Assembly: GCA_947579605.1 (NCBI GenBank)
Contig: OX388309.1
Span: forward strand, 21,953,071 to 22,017,070
Direction: 5' to 3'
DNA from: Athripsodes cinereus
Taxonomy: Eukaryota > Arthropoda > Insecta > Trichoptera > Leptoceridae
DNA: 64,000 bases
Shown here in pieces: positions 53,991 through 64,000 of the stretch (the stretch's first letter is position 1; each line of letters begins with the position of its first letter). The position numbers were made by a program, and so were the translations under genes. The notes beneath the pieces were generated by a model, which worked only from the letters and a program-made list of their open reading frames with translations, was not told the origin of the DNA and made no database searches.

Positions 53991-54566
53991 GATCACTAAC
54001 ACAGTGATAATCTCGCCACTGCATATCATCACATTTTTTATGTAAGTTACTTTGTTGATTTTGTTATGTAAATGATGATTTGTAAGAAGAATGAAATAAA
54101 TAAATAATTATTTTTATACATTAAGAATTTTTTATACGAAAAATGCTTGCGTATGATTGAGTTTATCGTAAAACAGTTGCTAATAAATTATTCCTACTTA
54201 TAACAAACGATTTTTTGAGCAGGGTCATGGCTTATACCCCTTAAGGCGTATTTAAATTAATATTTCACAGTGTTTGATGCAGGTGTTTAGCGTAATTGTT
54301 CACTGATTGATATTTAACTAGTTCGGACATATTTTGATGAATTGTGCGCGAGTTATTAGTATTTTGCGGTTAAATACTTTTTTTTTTAATAGGTGCTTAC
54401 ACTCAAATACTAATCATCAATCAATAAAATAAGTAAGTTGAAACTGGTTTAAATGACGATCCACCTGGTCTACAAAGGGGTCCCGGAAAGGCCTTCATTT
54501 TTTCACTTAAGTTTGTTTGTGTTTTATAGAAGCCAAAATAGTGTTGAAATTTAAAAAGAAAGGCCT
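53991..54566. other. AT-rich spacer
   Basis: Nothing recognised. Confidence 0.45.
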
Positions 54567-54626
54567 TTCTTCTTCTTCTCAGGCCGTTACCGTCCACATG
54601 GCAAAAGATGCCACATAACCCCCCTC

Positions 54627-54947
54627 CTAGAACGATTACACTGGCTGAGGGAAGAGGAAAGTTTAGTCTACAAGGTTATAAACAAAATGCGACCATCGTG
54701 CTTCATAGAGCTTTGTCCCTTTGACTAGACCATTAGAAGACTACTGCGCTCTTCGGAACTGACTGTCAATAGAATTACTGAGCCCAATAGAGCCGGCAAG
54801 TCTAACTTTTATGAGAGGGCTTTTGGTGTTGTTGGGCCGGTTATGTGGAATCATCTACCGGTGCCATTGAGAAACAATCAGACTGTCACCAACTTCAGAA
54901 GCAAATTGAAAACTGCACTCTTCACGGGTGCCCTTGAGATGGTCTAG
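54627..54947 (+). pseudogene. CR1/L2/Jockey-like LINE C-terminal domain
   Basis: One frame of 107 codons with a single internal TAG reads LHWLREEESLVYKVINKMRP, NRAGKSNFYERAFGVVGPVM, WNHLPVPLRNN and TNFRSKLKTALF, then TAG. The order 'LHWL...R..YK', 'Y..RAF.V..P..WN.LP..LR', 'F...LKT.LF' is the conserved C-terminus of CR1/L2-type reverse transcriptases. It is a different LINE lineage from all other copies in the window. A further ~190 bp to an AATAAA at 55122 is probably its 3' UTR. Confidence 0.85.
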
Positions 54948-55944
54948 GGATCTGTGTTAAACGGCGTCAAAACAAAATCATCCTGAATCATCATCACTGC
55001 TGGACGAATTCCTGGACGGTCTGCATCCAGATGACCCCAGCCTGTCTTTACCTGTAGGTAAAGTGTCTAGTGCAGGATGGCTAAACCTGTAAAGCTAAAA
55101 TGTAGATCACCTAACAAAGGCGAATAAATTGACAGATGAAGATATGTATTTATATTTACGAACGTATCTACAATGGTGGGTACAATAGATCATAATCAAG
55201 AAATTAAAAGCATAATAAATAATAAAAAAAATGTCTATCATATTGTACCATCATTATTAGTATTAAGTGACAAAGTCGCGTAGGAGTTAATCCTCGTGTA
55301 ATGTTTTCCATCAAACGTACATAATTACGTCTTAATTGAAAATTTCCATTAGACTTGTACTTATATGTTCAGGTACCAACAAATTTCAGGAGTAATTAGT
55401 TATTATGACTTCAATACAAAGCAAAACACCACTTTTAAGCTAGGAAATGATTTTAATGGAGTTAGGTAGAATGTGAATTTGTTGTGTTTCAAGCAGCAGT
55501 CTGAACTTACTAAATCACATTTAGGTATATGTTGTGATTTATTTACGCAGTACCTGTGAAAATGTTGTTACAAATGGTTATTACAGATTCAATGTTGATT
55601 TTGTAAAATGAAAAAAAAATCGTTTCAACATTTTATTAATCATTTCTGAATAATTAAATGAATTATAATGACATAAGAAAAAAAATACTAAAATAAACCA
55701 AATTACTATATTTGCAGAAATAACCAACTTTTATATTTACATTTTTTTTTGTTTACTCCAAAAGCTTCCAATTTTAAATAAACTGTAGCAGTGGATTTTA
55801 ACCTTTAAAGTGATAATCGTAAATTTATAAAAACCGCTGAATTTGATTGGCCATTATTGTGTGAAATCCCTTCCTTCAATTATGCTTATATTTCACAAGA
55901 GGTTCACGTTGTAGTTTTATTTATGTGACAAACCGTAAGCCAAA
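54948..55944. other. LINE 3' UTR to about 55140, then AT-rich sequence
   Basis: The first part continues the CR1/L2-like fragment; the rest holds nothing I recognise. Confidence 0.45.
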
Positions 55945-56067
55945 ATGAGATGCGAATGCAGAAGCAAGTGCAAAACAAGGGCAGCGCGGTCAATGCCCTC
56001 ACAGAACAAAAACAACTCTAGAAGTAAACAACATGCAGGGCCGCTGTCGGGAGTAAACAAGTCTATT
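55945..56067 (+). pseudogene. Cys/Arg-rich remnant, possibly of a transposon protein
   Basis: A short frame reads MRCECRSKCKTRAARSMPSQ, then NKNNSRSKQHAGPLSGVNKS. The 'C.C...CKT' beginning followed by 'H' resembles a Cys-rich C-terminal domain of some integrase-like transposon proteins with several Cys lost. Weak; could be chance. Confidence 0.25.
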
Positions 56068-57044
56068 GTTTACTAAATACTATAATTTTAATAATACTTT
56101 CTAAACCCATGAAATTTTTCCTAGGTATATCATATATTTTTATCATATTTTGTTTAAGCGATTGACTATGATGGAAAATATTTTTACATCCTTTAATGAT
56201 ATATGAGATTGAATAGTAATAGGAAATATGGTGTAAACTGGATATTTTGTTCCACAGCATTTTGCAATCTGCAACTGCAATAGGCAGGATGAAAGAGTGT
56301 GATAATATTTCACATGTGCACACATTTTTAGCAAGGGAATCTAGTTTTTCGTTTGCACTGATTCTGAGTACTGAATAAATATACTTAATTTAAACTGGGA
56401 AATCACTGTGATTTAGAACACAGTAGTTTTATTGTATTATAGTTCTTTGTTCTTATTATTCTCAAGAGAACGTAAAATAGGGAATTTGCTTTGCGGCATA
56501 GTGATTTTATAATAGGTCTACTACTACTAGAGCAGCGATTGTGTACTTAGTATAATTTATTCAACACTAGAAACCTACTCTAACTTATTATCTAGGAATA
56601 ATGCTAACATGTATGTAGGTACATATTATGTAGTTAGTATCGAATGTAGTAAGAACTTGCGCCTTCTAATATTGTATTAATAGCGGGAATAATCCACGTG
56701 CTTGTAATCTATTATTCATCCCTATGAAGAATATAGTAGGTGATGCGATTTTATTTGTCATAAGTACATTCAATGTCCTCAATACTTGTATGAATTGAAT
56801 TTAACCTGTATATGTAATTTAACAATATATAACAATATAATGAAAGCAAATCTCGCGATTTGGGAAAAATGTTTGGTTACAGTTGAAAAGGAAACCGCAT
56901 GATGCACCAAACTCATTCACATTTTTTTAAGAGAGCTGTTTTTAATTGTTCTTGGTTGAACTGGTGGACAATAATTTCAACCTATGGGTATAAATTAACA
57001 TTCATAACAAGGAGATCTTTTGTAATATCGTTGCTCCATTAAAT
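56068..57044. other. AT-rich sequence with no recognised gene
   Basis: No feature supported. Confidence 0.45.
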
Positions 57045-57187
57045 GGGTTAGTTGGAAGATATCGCTTCTGCGATAAACTCGCCCATTGCACAATATCATT
57101 TATTTGTACACATTGTTTTATAACTTGATAATTTTGTATGCTTTTTATTGTGCAATAAAGATTATTATTATTATTATATTATATTAT
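57045..57187 (+). repeat. LINE-C 3' end with (ATT)n tail
   Basis: 'gggttagttggaagatatcg', 'gcgataaactcgcccattgc', 'attgtgcaataaagattatt' then (ATT)n. Same tail type as the copy at 40530. Confidence 0.82.
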
Positions 57188-58068
57188 TAAGTACAATGCA
57201 TTGGTATTGATGGTTCCTTTAATTTCTGTCACTGCAAAATAGGTCTTTTGAAAATATGGTTGCTCTAGCGTCATTTGATAATAAGCCATAGCCTGAATAT
57301 TGAGGATAGTGTATGTATTTGCTGTTTGTATTATTTATAAAGTCATACCTACTAGTCAGTATTTCATCAGGATTTTAATGATGATAATAATATCATAAGA
57401 TATTTTAGCCACGGAATCGTTAATATCAGTAATGAATTACTGGATAAATAATATTATACGTATAACAATGTTAATAATTTATTGTTAAAACCATTTGCCC
57501 GAAGCGCCGCTGAGGCCAGGGTCAAATTAGAAACCGCAACATTTGTAATTATTCTATTCGGCATTCATCAGAATAAATATTATTATTATTTTTTACTAAT
57601 TATTATATTCCAAGCTATTCGTAAGCCCGTATTTATATAATGAACTTTGCATTGAGTACCTACTCAAATCTTATTACTTTTCCTTACCGTTTTCGAGCAT
57701 TACTAAATTACACAAAGATTTTGATCGCCAAGAAGTTTCACACGGTGAAAAGAATTATTCGTAGGTCCAGTCCAGACTCATACAATGTACGTTGGAATAT
57801 TCGGAGCCTATATTTTTTATGTAATTTCTTTGACGATATCTTTATTTTTTTGTATCCACTTTCTTCATATTGTGGACATTATGAAAGCATATTTATATTA
57901 TGGAAGAGCATGGTACGATTCTATTATTAAGTTTCAAGTTTGAATACACCAAAATTATCATGAATATTAGGTGCCTAATACTAGCAAGCTGTTTTCAAAT
58001 TTGACTTCTACCTATTAGCCTAAAATTATTAACAACTATCCGAAATTAAACTTGCTGTTACTAAATTC
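57188..58068. other. AT-rich spacer
   Basis: Nothing recognised. A 96-codon frame at 57640-57930 is dominated by AT-rich codons and has no motif. Confidence 0.4.
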
Positions 58069-58308
58069 TCAAAGGGTCGAATAATCATACAATGATATAG
58101 GTACACCAGCATCAGGGATAAGAAACCATTTTTTGGTAACATTTTTTTCTTCACAGCACAGAACAGTCCAAGTAGAACGGTAAAGTTTTAGCTTCCGAAA
58201 CAAAATCCAAACCTTTCGATGTACATAGGGCGGTGAATTTCCAGCTGTCTTTAGCACTAAGCCTTCAGATCCCAGTTTATGTAACATTATTATTTTCACA
58301 AATTGCAA
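58069..58308 (-). CDS. Small open frame, unrecognised; possible exon
   Basis: 79 codons on the minus strand from 58308, with a second ATG at 58287. It has a more protein-like composition than its neighbours (KTAGNSPPYVHRKVWILFRK, CCEEKNVTKKWFLIPDAGVP). I do not recognise a family, and no splice sites or repeat context decide its nature. It could be an exon of a host gene, a scrap of a transposon, or chance. Confidence 0.2.
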   Translation of the reverse strand: MQFVKIIMLHKLGSEGLVLKTAGNSPPYVHRKVWILFRKLKLYRSTWTVLCCEEKNVTKKWFLIPDAGVPISLYDYSTL

Positions 58309-59336
58309 GAAATGAATTTAAGTAAATCTCACACTACAAAATATATATACTGTTTCCTGATACTAGTTGTATCGATTTATTATGTCCTTTCTTTAATCAT
58401 ATCATAAATTGATACGAAAATTAAGTTAAAAAGATGTAAATTAATGTTATTCTCCTCATTAATACTGAGTACTATTTTACGTTATTTGTTTAATTTTGCA
58501 CACATGCCAATGGTTTGAAATCGTCTCTATTAAAAGCATTAACAAACTGAAGTTTTTCTTCATATAAACAAAATAATAATATGATTAGGTACACACAATA
58601 TTTCATACAAAGTTATTTCATAGTGTATGTAGGTACATAGTTTATTCTGTCTATTGGATTTGTAGTTTAATAATAGTTTGTTGTATAACTTTGTTAAAAA
58701 CAATACCTGAAAATTTTAATGCTTACGAAAATTTATGCGTGTAGCACCTGAATATTTATGGTGAATTTACATAAAAACTTTCTAACCTTTGCTTTTACAA
58801 ATTTACCCAAAATTCTCAGAAGGTGCTTATTAAACATGGAGTATGTTATTGTTAAATAGGTACTTTATGACAAATTACAAAACATAATATTTTAGTAACA
58901 ATTTTGAAACTACACAGCTTTTTGCCTAAGACTAGTACTAAATATTAAACTCAAGCCATTCTAATTAATCGCATAAAAGTATTAAATTGTGTTATATTTT
59001 ACGATTTTGTATTTAATACGAGTGCTATTTTGTGAATATGTTTTTTTACAAAACCGTATCTAAAATATTTGTGTACCTTTTGAAACTTTTATAATGCTGA
59101 AAAAAGTTGCAGACAGTTCAGTTCAATTTTATATTTTCTGAATGGTTGCCTCTCACGTATATTGTATTTTGAGTTCTTATTTTATAATGGAGACATGCTA
59201 AAATTACAGTTAACTTATTACTCACTTTTCCAGAAAGTTTTTGATATCCTGTGAATGGCATTAATTCGCAAAAGATTACAAATTAGACATTTAATGCCTA
59301 TAATTTTGTGATTGTGATGCCTCTAATAATGAACAT
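58309..59336. other. AT-rich spacer
   Basis: Nothing recognised. Confidence 0.45.
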
Positions 59337-59575
59337 TAGTTAGTTGGAAGACAACGCATTTTAGCGATAAACTCGCCCTCTGTACATTGAATTTTATCAT
59401 CATTATCATCATCGCCCTCAACGCCCCTTTCGGGAGCACAGGGCAGACACCAGCCCCCTCCATTCAGAGCGTCTCTGTGCCAATTGCGTCACCTCTTTCC
59501 ACGACATTCCCTGCGCTCTGTTTTATTTTGTAATAATGTTACCAATGTACAGTTAAATGTAAAATAAATAAATAA
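59337..59575 (+). repeat. LINE-C piece split by LINE-E
   Basis: 'gttagttggaagacaacgca' and 'gcgataaactcgccctctgt' before, 'gttttattttgtaataatgt' and 'taccaatgtacagttaaatg' after the LINE-E insertion. About 25 bp of LINE-C is missing at the junction. Ends in (AAAT)n. Confidence 0.8.
59399..59520 (-). pseudogene. LINE-E 3' end, inverted
   Basis: Complement of the LINE-E end: 'gaatgtcgtggaaagaggtg', 'cagagacgctctgaatggag', 'tgctcccgaaaggggcgttg', then (GATGAT)n. Nested in LINE-C. Confidence 0.87.
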
Positions 59576-60351
59576 ATAATTTTTATGGTACGGAGAAGAC
59601 GATCAGATGCAGGAATTGTATAGGTAGATGGGAGGTTAATAATTTAAACATGTTTTTTTGTTTGTTTGAAAATAAGGTAGTCTGATACAAAAAAGCTTTT
59701 ATAAGGTATTTTGCTTCTGTGTTTCTATGACAAAGCAAAATGCGGTTCCAGTTTTCAATTACGTTTTGATTACAAACTTTTATTTTAATGCAGATTTATG
59801 ACTGGTAGACAAGTTCATACAAAAAGAGAGATAAGATTAAATAAATATCAGGTTCTGAGTCTACTTAATCATAAAGTTGATGCATTTGCATTTTGATCTT
59901 ATCAATAATATTATATACGCTACCGCAGAAGTTGCTGATCTTTTTTTATTTTAATGATCTCTTAAATGAAATCACTTTTATAATATAAAGACTGTTGAGA
60001 TGTCTTCATTTTGCAAAGAAAATGAGAAGAATAATAATTTTGTTTTATGATCTTTAAGTCAATCAAACGATGATCTTTAGAATATGCGCGGTTTATTAAA
60101 GAACACATGCGCTAGCTTTTAAAATTATATTATAATTACCACAGTGATTCGTTTCTTTCGTTTTTTTGTTGTTGTATATTTTTAGTTTTGTAATTATTAT
60201 AACTAGTTTACTGTTGATTATAACAATTATGTATTTATAACCATATTAATTTTGTAATTAATTGTTTATGGTTTGTGGCAAAATATAAATCATAGTTAGT
60301 TTAACTATTAGGGAGGCACAATTTTCCGGATATTTAAGAACATTTAACACC
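59576..60351. other. AT-rich spacer
   Basis: Nothing recognised. Confidence 0.45.
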
Positions 60352-60665
60352 GGGTTAGTTGGAAGTCATCGCATTTTAGCGATAAACTCGCCCTCTGTAC
60401 ATTGAATTTGAGTTCGTCGGTAGCCTGGAGGTAGAGTCTCGGCCTCGAGAACAAGGGGACCGTGGTTCGATCCCAGGTGCCGGCAAATTCCCCTTTCACG
60501 ACACAAGCTTTAAGCTTACTGTGAAAGGTGTATAGGGTTGTATTTGGGTTTATGACAAACCCCAGATATATCTTTTTAAAAAAAAAAAAAAAATTGTATA
60601 ACTGATTTTTTATGACACTGTTTTATTTTATAATATTGTAACCAATGTACAGTGAAGAAACAAAA
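60352..60665 (+). repeat. LINE-C piece split by SINE-2
   Basis: 'gggttagttggaagtcatcg' and 'tgtacattgaattt', then SINE-2, then 'tgtataactgattttttatg' and 'accaatgtacagtgaagaaa'. Confidence 0.85.
60409..60593 (+). mobile_element. SINE-2, tRNA-derived, full copy
   Basis: Starts 'gagttcgtcggtagcctgga'. The A-box-like TAGCCTGGAGG begins at 60421; a canonical Pol III B box GGTTCGATCCC is at 60464-60474, 43 nt downstream, as in tRNA genes. The body continues 'ttcccctttcacgacacaag', 'gtgaaaggtgtatagggttg', and ends in a 16-base A run (60578-60593). It needs a LINE enzyme in trans. Confidence 0.88.
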
Positions 60666-60947
60666 TATTAGAGAACAAATACAAATCATTTTGTTCCCTA
60701 ATATTTATTTAGAAGACGATAAGTACCTAAGTGTTTTATTTTATATATTGATTTAATTGCAAAGACATGGTTATGACAGTTGAAGATGAAATTTATGGAT
60801 ATTTTAATTCTTTCTGATTATTTTTATTCTGAGTTCAAAAGCAATCTACTCGTTTACGATTGATAAGGTTATTCGAAAATTATGTCAAATTATAAACGAT
60901 GAATAATTTTCATGTAGGTACCTTATATCTTATACTTACCGTTCTGT
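60666..60947. other. AT-rich spacer
   Basis: 'caaatattagagaacaaata' and the inverted 'ttccctaatatttatttaga' form a small hairpin at 60661-60710. Nothing else. Confidence 0.4.
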
Positions 60948-61155
60948 GGAGTACCCAGCAAAATTGCTCTCTACCATAAGTTTTTCAATCTTTAGCATAA
61001 GTTATCGAGTATCTTGTAAAAGCAGGTGTTCAAAAAATGAAGACATTTTACTTTTTAAATTCTGCAACGAGGTTTGCCTTTTATCCTGATTGTCTAACAA
61101 CATGCAGCTGATCTGCTGGTTACCATACTTGTGGGATATGCCGTGATGGTTTTAT
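60948..61155 (+). repeat. SINE-B with internal deletion
   Basis: 'gtggagtacccagcaaaatt', 'gttatcgagtatcttgtaaa', 'aattctgcaacgaggtttgc' and 'catgcagctgatctgctggt', ending 'gggatatgccgtgatggttt'. A segment before the 'catgcagctg' block is lost. Confidence 0.82.
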
Positions 61156-61187
61156 TCTTGATGCACGTGTTTTTTTACATAGATAAT

Positions 61188-61618
61188 CATACATACATAC
61201 ATACATACCATCACGCCGCTTCCCTCGCGGGGTAGGCAGAAAGGATCGAGCGCCACTTCCTTCTATCCTTGCATACATCTTTCGCTTCCGTCACTGTCAT
61301 ACAATTCCTCATGCATGCTCTCCTGTTCAATGTGCTCAACACGTGACCGTCCTGTAGGATTTGATTTAAATGATCTTGCCATTTAATCCTCGGACGTCCG
61401 CGTCTCCGAGCACCATTCCTCTCAGCCAAATATATCTTCTTAGTCATTCTGTCCTCATTCATTCTTTCCACGTGCCCAAACCATCTTAACTTATTTACAT
61501 TCATCTTTGTTATTACACCAACTTTCATTCCACATTCCTTTCGTATATCACTGTTACGCACACGATCTCTCAGACTCTTGCCACACATCCTTCTCAACGA
61601 TCTCATTTCCACTGCTAC
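61188..61618 (-). pseudogene. LINE-A-related 3' end, open 134-codon frame
   Basis: The frame is open from the truncation near 61618 (Met at 61612) to the stop at 61211. It has SLRRMCGKSLRDRVRNSDIR, VNKLRWFGHVERMNEDRMTK, GARRRGRPRIKW and SILSAYPAREAA. It is about 70-75 percent similar to LINE-A by eye, so a sister subfamily. The tail is (GTAT)n on the minus strand (catacatacatacatacata at 61188-61208), unlike the TATAG tail of LINE-A. Confidence 0.88.
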
Positions 61619-62676
61619 ATAGATAATCGTATTAAGTATAACCTCCCAGATTAATTACTTGTTAGAAAGAAAATTATTTCTGTAAGTTTAAGCTAAGTTT
61701 GTATGTATCTTGTAAAAATGTAACAATTAATTGTTTGCTCACAATTATTAGAAATTATTTCCAAATAATGAAGTAGGTAGGTACTTTTAAGCAAGATTTC
61801 ACTGCCTACTTGTTTTAGAGTAGGTAAGGTAGCAAAGTAAGCAGGTATCCAATTATTTTCATAAATAATGATATGCTGAAAAGTACCCGAGTACGTCTGG
61901 ATCAAAGTCAGACTTCTGTACCGAGAACTGAGGAATAGGATTAGAGACTTCCCGGAAAACAAATCGCAGAGGATTAGTTCACCTTACTCGCTAGCAGTAC
62001 CTACTACATAAATATTATTACCTGAGCCATCGCCTTACGTAGGAACTAGTAACATTACCGTTAGTTTGCTCACACTCACTTTTATGAAAAACCTTTTTTA
62101 TTATTTATTATTTAATTAATTTTTTCATTCATAATTTGCTTAATATCATTATTTGCTAATTTTTTTTGGATGTCAGTGTTACCAACTTATTTTTTCAACA
62201 TAATCCGTTACGTGAATAAATTTTTGTGCACAAAATAATAAAAAAACCAAATAAATCAATAAAATGCTAAAGCCTTATAGGCACAACGTAAGTATAACCC
62301 GAAAATTTAAAAAAATAACTTATAAAGCAAATCAAATAACCAATTTAAATTATTAAAATTTGTGTGAAATATTAACAGCAACAACTTATTTAATGATGAG
62401 ATTGAAAGCTTGTGAAAGTCAGTTCACGGACAATTAAGTCATCGTGGAGGTACCTACTACACAAAAGTGTTTTATTTTACTAAGTGAAAACTTTGCCCAC
62501 CCAAGTACTAACAATGATGGGTTTGTACGATATCGATACTTCATTTTTCTTAATTTTTTGTTCTATATATTTTGTTGTGAAGAGCTTTTTCACTTCATTC
62601 TATAGCTTTGATCAATTAAACTATAATAAATTTTATGTTCAAAGGTTTTACTGTTCAAATATTTACCAACGTACCT
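61619..62676. other. AT-rich spacer
   Basis: Nothing recognised. Confidence 0.45.
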
Positions 62677-62689
62677 ATCGTTCATTTTT

Positions 62690-62865
62690 TCAAAATCCTT
62701 CATACAAGACCACGAGGTAGACTAGCGTTGGTAGACCCAAACTCCGTTGGATGGATGGTGTACAGGGAGATGTGGACATCATTGGCATCAGGGATTGGAA
62801 TGGAGGCGAATGTTGGAGGTGGCCAAGGCTCACAACGGGCTGTAGAGCAACTGATGATGATGATG
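62690..62865 (+). mobile_element. LINE 3' end insertion (176 bp) with 13-bp target duplication
   Basis: Flanked by perfect direct repeats ATCGTTCATTTTT (62677-62689 and 62866-62878). The insert encodes the frameshifted end RPRGRL then WMDGVQGDVDIIGIRDWNGG, ending in (GAT)n. 'RPRGRP..RWMD.V..D...LGI' is a common LINE C-terminus. Confidence 0.85.
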
Positions 62866-62878
62866 ATCGTTCATTTTT

Positions 62879-64000
62879 ATACGAATATTATTTTATACAT
62901 TTAGACTTGATAAGTAGAGGAAGTATCTATCAACCTACTGACATGGAAAATAATATTGTTTGTTATAATCCAATACTGTTGCTATTTACTACTACATGAG
63001 ATGAATAATTGGAATGCATTGTACCTCACTAATCATACATTAGGAATTATTATTGTTAAGGTTGTTATTCTACAAGTGCACATTTTTATACATCGATGCA
63101 CATAAATATCATGTAAAATGTTCAGAATATAATATTTTGTTTTATTGTTTAACGCGCAGTTGATAAAACTAATCAGACATTTTGATTGAAGAACCATGTT
63201 CAAACATTTTATGTTAAATCCAATTTGAAGAACTGAGAAAGGCTACCAATGCTAACGCTTTGGCTCTAGGCTGGCTTTAGTGATCGATTTCGGTGTCATT
63301 GGATAACGTAAACCAATTTCTCCATTCTTACTTTTACGGTATAAGGTCCACGAATCAAGAAACACCAAATGATTTTAGGTTACGGACTAGGTGGTTTACT
63401 TCTGCAATTCTTATTGAGTTAAAACAATTCGTGGCTTTGATAGTGGTAGAGTAAATCACTATGTGAGTATTGAACTAAGTTGATGAAAGTGTTGATTTTT
63501 TAAATTAGCTCATTCGCCATTCAGTCAATATTTTATTTAATACGGTTTTTTTCTATAAGCCAACATTATAAATTATCTTGATTGGTTATTAATTCATTCT
63601 AATAAATGATTCTTAAATTTATTCTTTAAAGTCAATCCAACCGATTACCACGTGATTGCTTTTTTCGTTTTATTTAAATGTGATCTTTTCACTTTTTAGA
63701 ATTGAAAGTTTCTTATTATTGTGTGATTTTACAACAAAGACATAAGATGGAATCCAATTTTATAAAAGTTTGAAACAAAATTATGTATGTATATGAGATA
63801 TTGCTGCGATTTAAATGATAGCAATCTACCGAAAGATCGTCCTTAAGTTCATTGTTTCTAGAACCTTTGTAAACCATGTTCTTATTACATTATTACAAAT
63901 AAATACCTACTTAATGTCATCAAATATTTGTGATACCTTTAAACAGCTTTAGTAACTTTAATTATTCAGTCATATTTACATGTACATGTTTAGTGGGTCG
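62879..64000. other. AT-rich sequence with no recognised gene
   Basis: No feature supported to the end of the window. Confidence 0.45.

Overview
This window looks like non-coding, transposon-rich chromosomal DNA from an arthropod, most likely an insect. It is strongly AT-rich. There are no operons and no complete, recognisable host protein gene. Nearly every long reading frame belongs to a retroelement. The recurring 'taggtacctac' words are familiar from aphid and lepidopteran genomes, but I cannot fix the taxon from sequence alone.

The centrepiece is a young Ty3/Gypsy-type LTR retrotransposon on the minus strand (about 17811-28353). Its two ~1.94-kb LTRs look identical wherever I compared them, apart from one base in an A-run. 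Gag (26391-25312) is followed by a complete protease-RT-RNase H-integrase Pol in the -1 frame. At the junction lie a textbook slippery heptamer (T TTA AAC) and a GC-rich stem 7 nt downstream, so the two should be joined by programmed -1 frameshifting. The element's 3' LTR was later interrupted by a 5'-truncated RTE-like LINE (19574-20934) that still has an intact 422-codon frame from its first Met and an 8-bp target-site duplication.

The rest is a mosaic of older insertions. (1) LINE-A: a 762-codon copy at 49715-52018 (-) plus 3' fragments at 3970, 41379, 45850 and 61211. (2) Other LINE 3' ends: RTE-like (1-422), LINE-D (10293, 11496, 12363, 16545), LINE-E with (GAT)n tails (11133, 38766, 59399), a CR1/L2-like C-terminus (54627), a 3'-UTR family carrying 'gcgataaactcgcc' (LINE-C), and several single fragments. 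(3) Two tRNA-derived SINE families. SINE-B has many copies and ends in a tail resembling the LINE-A 3' end; SINE-2 has a poly(A) tail and a clear Pol III B box. (4) DNA transposons: an internally deleted pogo/Tigger-like element (5279-6254), and a TA-flanked family with CACTGAG termini consisting of two fold-back MITEs (42091, 52208) and a 3.07-kb candidate parent (31158-34225) that holds intron-like structure. (5) Hammerhead-ribozyme-like motifs at 13368-13432 and in a large inverted repeat at 44800-44990. (6) A 57/61-bp minisatellite amplified from within a SINE-B copy (36241-36638).

Possible host signals are few: a GC-rich CCAAT-box island at 6640-6850 and a lone exon-like ATG plus splice donor at 16859-16909. 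The rest is AT-rich sequence in which I see nothing specific, probably intronic or intergenic.
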